DNA of 48,269 bases from an uncultured Roseateles sp. (GTDB taxonomy: Bacteria; Pseudomonadota; Gammaproteobacteria; Burkholderiales; Burkholderiaceae): contig CAMLKW010000008.1 in the NCBI GenBank assembly GCA_946480605.1, positions 1 through 48,269 of the forward strand, written 5' to 3'. The notes beneath the pieces are model-generated. The model saw nothing but the letters and a program-made list of their open reading frames with translations, did no database searches and was not told the DNA's origin. Positions 45,647 through 48,269 of the stretch are shown here, one piece after another. Both the position numbers and the translations under genes were made by a program. The number at the start of each line of letters is the position of its first letter. Within the stretch, counting starts at the first letter, position 1.

Positions 45647-47451
45647 AGCGTGACTCCGACTGAAAAGTGCAAGCGCCACTTGCCGGTCTCGTGCGCGCGG
45701 GCGAGGTCAATGCGCAGCGGGCCCACCGGGCTGCGCCAGCGCACGCCGGCGCCGTAGCCGACGACGGGCTTGAAGTCGTTCCAGCGCGAGGCGGCGTTGC
45801 CGGCGTCGACGAACACGGCGCCCAGCACGCTGGGCAGGCTGAGCGTGAAGGGGCGGGCCACTTCCAGGCTGGCGGTGGCCAGCACGCGGCCGCCCACGGT
45901 GAGGCCGTTCTCCGTCGGGCCCAGGCTGCGGTAGGCGTAGCCGCGCACGGACTCGTCGCCGCCGGCCAGGAAGCGCAGCTTCTCGGGCACGCCGACCTGC
46001 TCGCGCGCGACGACCTGCGCGAACTCCGCGCGGGCGCTGCCGAACCAGCCGCCCAGCGGCTTGTAGTAGCCCAGCTTGAACTGCGCGCGGCCGAAGGGGC
46101 CGCTGTCGTCCGTGCCGCCGCCGCGCACGTGGCCGGCGCCGACCAGCAGCAGGGCCTGGTAGCCCTCGGTGGGAAGCAGCGCGCTGTCCAGACGGCGGCG
46201 CACGTACTGCTGGTTCAGCGACACGGCGAGGTTGGTGTTGACCTGCGTGCCGGTGGTCTCGCGTGCGCGCAGCAGCTCGATGTAGCTCAGCTTGTCGTCC
46301 TGCGGCGACTCGTAGATGCGGCCCAGGCGCAGGCCCAGGTTTTGCGCGATGGTGTCGCCGGTGCGGTCCTGCTCGAACTGCAGCGACGCGAGGTTGCGCT
46401 TCAGGTCGGGCTGGGGGTGGGAGCTGAGTTCCAGCTCGACGCCGCTGAGCTCGCGGCTGAGCTGCAGCTTGGAGCGGGTGCGCAGCGACTGGCCGAAGGG
46501 CCGGCGGTGCAGGTGCTCCACGCTGATGCTCTGGCCGGTGTTGGCGTGATAGCCCACGGCGACGGTGGCCTGTTGCAGCGAGGCCTCGGTCAGCGTGACC
46601 AGCACGGGGCTGCTGCCGTCGGCGTCCACCACCTCGGTCAGCAGCTGCACGCGCACGGCGTCGAACAGCTGGGTCTTGGCCAGACGCTCCTGGAACTCGG
46701 CCAGCTTCTGCTCGGTGTAGGCCTCGCCGTGGTCGAAGCCGGTCAGGCGCTCAACGGACGCACGCGCCTGGCGCTGCAGGCCCTCGATGCGCAACTCGCC
46801 CAGTCGCGCGCGGTTGCCGCTGGCCAGCACCAGGTGCAGCTCGACGGCCTGAGTTTCGGCGTCCACGCGGGCATTCGTCTCGCCCCAGCGGGCCAGCGGA
46901 AAGCCGCCGCTGCGGGCGCGCACCAGCAGCTCGTTCTTGCCGGCGGCCCACTGCGCCTGCGTGAAGGCGGCGCCCTCTTGCAGCGGCCAGGCACGGCGCA
47001 GTGCGTCGCGCAGCGTCTGGGCGTCGTCGGCCGCCATGCCTTCCTGGAACTCCAGCGCCAGTGCGGCGACGCGCGCCACCGGCCCGGGCTGCACCAGCAG
47101 GCGCTGCCGCGTGGCGTCGTCGGGGTCGCGCTCGACCTGGGCCGTCGCGTTGAAGTGGCCCTCGGTCTCCAGCAGCGACTGCGCCTGGGCCGGCGCGGCG
47201 GCGGCCAGGCGGGCCAGTTCCACGCGGCTCAGCGCGGCCTGGCTGGCGCGGTAGCGGGCGATGTCCAGGTGTTCGCGCAGCAGCTGAGTCAGGCGGCCGG
47301 CGCCTTCGCCGTCGACGCGGATGTCCAGCTCGTACACGGCTGGCGCGTCGGCCGGGATGTCGGGGGCCGGGGCGGGCGAGGGCGCTGGGGCCTGCGTCGC
47401 ACAGCCGCTCAGTACCGCCACGAGCAGGCCGACGAGTAGCGGTCGCGTCAT
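45643..47451 (-). CDS. tamA: Translocation and assembly module outer-membrane protein TamA
   Basis: 602 aa, Omp85 family. The lipoprotein-like signal MTRPLLVGLLVAVLSGCATQ (Cys17) is unusual for TamA, which normally has a plain Sec signal. POTRA domains (about residues 35-270) precede a 16-strand barrel; LRFLAGGDESVRGYAYRSLG is the conserved Omp85 loop motif (VRGY) and RSPVGPLRIDLARAHETG the last strands. Coupled to tamB by overlap. Confidence 0.93.
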   Translation of the reverse strand: MTRPLLVGLLVAVLSGCATQAPAPSPAPAPDIPADAPAVYELDIRVDGEGAGRLTQLLREHLDIARYRASQAALSRVELARLAAAAPAQAQSLLETEGHFNATAQVERDPDDATRQRLLVQPGPVARVAALALEFQEGMAADDAQTLRDALRRAWPLQEGAAFTQAQWAAGKNELLVRARSGGFPLARWGETNARVDAETQAVELHLVLASGNRARLGELRIEGLQRQARASVERLTGFDHGEAYTEQKLAEFQERLAKTQLFDAVRVQLLTEVVDADGSSPVLVTLTEASLQQATVAVGYHANTGQSISVEHLHRRPFGQSLRTRSKLQLSRELSGVELELSSHPQPDLKRNLASLQFEQDRTGDTIAQNLGLRLGRIYESPQDDKLSYIELLRARETTGTQVNTNLAVSLNQQYVRRRLDSALLPTEGYQALLLVGAGHVRGGGTDDSGPFGRAQFKLGYYKPLGGWFGSARAEFAQVVAREQVGVPEKLRFLAGGDESVRGYAYRSLGPTENGLTVGGRVLATASLEVARPFTLSLPSVLGAVFVDAGNAASRWNDFKPVVGYGAGVRWRSPVGPLRIDLARAHETGKWRLHFSVGVTL

Positions 47452-48269
47452 TTACTCAGCAGCCGCATCGCGCCTTCCAGGCCGGAGAGGCTCAGCGGGA
47501 ACATGCGCTGCTGCATCAGCTGCTGGATCAGCGCGATGCTCTGCCGGTACTGCCAGACGCCTTGCGGCTCGGGGTTGATCCATGCGTACTTGGGGAAGGC
47601 GTGCGTGAGGCGCTGCAGCCATTCGGCGCCGGCCTCGTCGTTGTTGTACTCGACGCTGCCGCCCACCTGCAGGATCTCGTAGGGGCTCATGGTCGCGTCG
47701 CCGACGAAGATGAGCTTGTAGTCGCGGTTGTACTTGCGGATCAGGTCGAAGGTGGCGAGCTTCTCGCTGAAGCGGCGGCGGTTGTTCTTCCAGACGAAGT
47801 CGTAGACGCAGTTGTGGAAGTAATAGAACTCCAGGTGCTTGAACTCGCTCTTGGCGGCGGAGAACAGCTCCTCGACGCGGTGCACGTGTTCGTCCATCGT
47901 GCCGCCCACGTCCATCAGCAGCAGCACCTTGACCTTGTTGTGGCGCTCCGGCTGCATGCGGATGTCCAGCATGCCGGCGTTGGCGGCCGTGCCGTGGATG
48001 GTGCCGTCCAGGTCCAGTTCCAGCGCCGAGCCCTCGCGGGCGAAGCGGCGCAGCCGGCGCAGCGCGACCTTGATGTTGCGCGTGCCCAGTTCCAGCGTGT
48101 CGTCGTAGTCGCGGTAGGCGCGCTGCTCCCAGACCTTGACGGCGCTCTTGTTGCCGCCCTGGCCGCCGATGCGCACGCCCTGCGGGTTGTAGCCCGAGTT
48201 GCCGAAGGGGCTGGTGCCGCCCGTGCCTATCCAGCGGTTGCCACCTTCGTGGCGCTCCTTCTGCTCCTC
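47448..48269 (-). CDS. vWA-domain protein (CoxE-like), 5' end outside window
   Basis: 273 residues visible; the frame is open to the window edge (EEQKERHEGGNRWIGTGGTS at the edge), so the N-terminus is missing. A GTG within it is not taken as start. The vWA fold is shown by the MIDAS-like LLLMDVGGTMDEH and by LIFVGDATMSPYEI. Such proteins commonly pair with a MoxR-type AAA ATPase, which might lie to the right. Its stop overlaps the tamA start by 4 bases. Confidence 0.88.
   Translation of the reverse strand, partial: EEQKERHEGGNRWIGTGGTSPFGNSGYNPQGVRIGGQGGNKSAVKVWEQRAYRDYDDTLELGTRNIKVALRRLRRFAREGSALELDLDGTIHGTAANAGMLDIRMQPERHNKVKVLLLMDVGGTMDEHVHRVEELFSAAKSEFKHLEFYYFHNCVYDFVWKNNRRRFSEKLATFDLIRKYNRDYKLIFVGDATMSPYEILQVGGSVEYNNDEAGAEWLQRLTHAFPKYAWINPEPQGVWQYRQSIALIQQLMQQRMFPLSLSGLEGAMRLLSK

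Noticed and set aside
42246..45757. Plus-strand ORFs of about 1000 codons opposite tamB
   Set aside because: Shadow frames of a high-GC gene; the minus-strand TamB is clear.

Overview
The window is GC-rich (by eye about two-thirds G+C) and is almost filled by one flagellar gene set. Codon use, the SsuE/SsuA, TamA/TamB and KatG proteins and the overall style suggest a betaproteobacterium of the Burkholderiales (Roseateles/Mitsuaria/Pelomonas-like). That placement is an inference from protein style, not a database result. There is no rRNA, CRISPR array, integrase or insertion sequence.

Layout. Positions 1-894 hold ssuE and the start of ssuA (sulfonate use, minus strand). Positions 1081-2941 hold two tandem flagellin genes coding identical proteins, each with its own sigma-28-type promoter and terminator. 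Positions 3008-10465 (minus) are fliM-fliN-fliP-fliQ-fliR-flhB-flhA-fliB: C-ring, export gate and flagellin lysine methylase. A 1-kb divergent region (10466-11478) carries a CRP-like palindrome, a candidate promoter, a clear cyclic-di-GMP-I (GEMM) riboswitch and a long structured leader with a 10-codon ORF and terminator-like hairpins. Next come fliE-F-G-H-I-J, then from another sigma-28 promoter fliD-S-T-K-L-fliA-motA-motB-flgM-flgN and a separate muramidase (11479-24732). flgA (minus) and flgB-C-D-E-F-G-H-I-J-K-L plus a 338-aa protein (plus) run from 24815 to 35558. An 80-codon ORF behind a fifth sigma-28-type promoter and a tRNA-Arg(CCT) close the cluster.

The gene order (flagellin; fliMNPQR-flhBA; fliEFGHIJ; fliDSTKL-fliA-motAB; flgNMA; flgB-L plus an extra gene) is that of lateral or Flag-2 flagella (lafA-lafU, lfi, lfg), not of a classical primary flagellum. 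No lafK, flhDC, fliO, flhF/flhG, motX/Y or chemotaxis gene is present. The place where lafK normally precedes fliE is taken by the c-di-GMP riboswitch. FliM lacks the N-terminal CheY-binding peptide and the GGxG motif, and FliG lacks EHPQ, so this motor may not be switched by CheY in the usual way.

Beyond the tRNA (35996-38639, minus) lie a Crp/Fnr-family regulator and a small operon: a 52-aa protein, a 115-aa protein, a 175-aa lipoprotein and a second, orphan FlgH. Then follow katG, a GFA/CENP-V-like protein, tamB-tamA (minus) and a vWA protein cut by the window end. A structured repeat of about 88 bp occurs three times (between flgF and flgG, between flgI and flgJ, and after katG).
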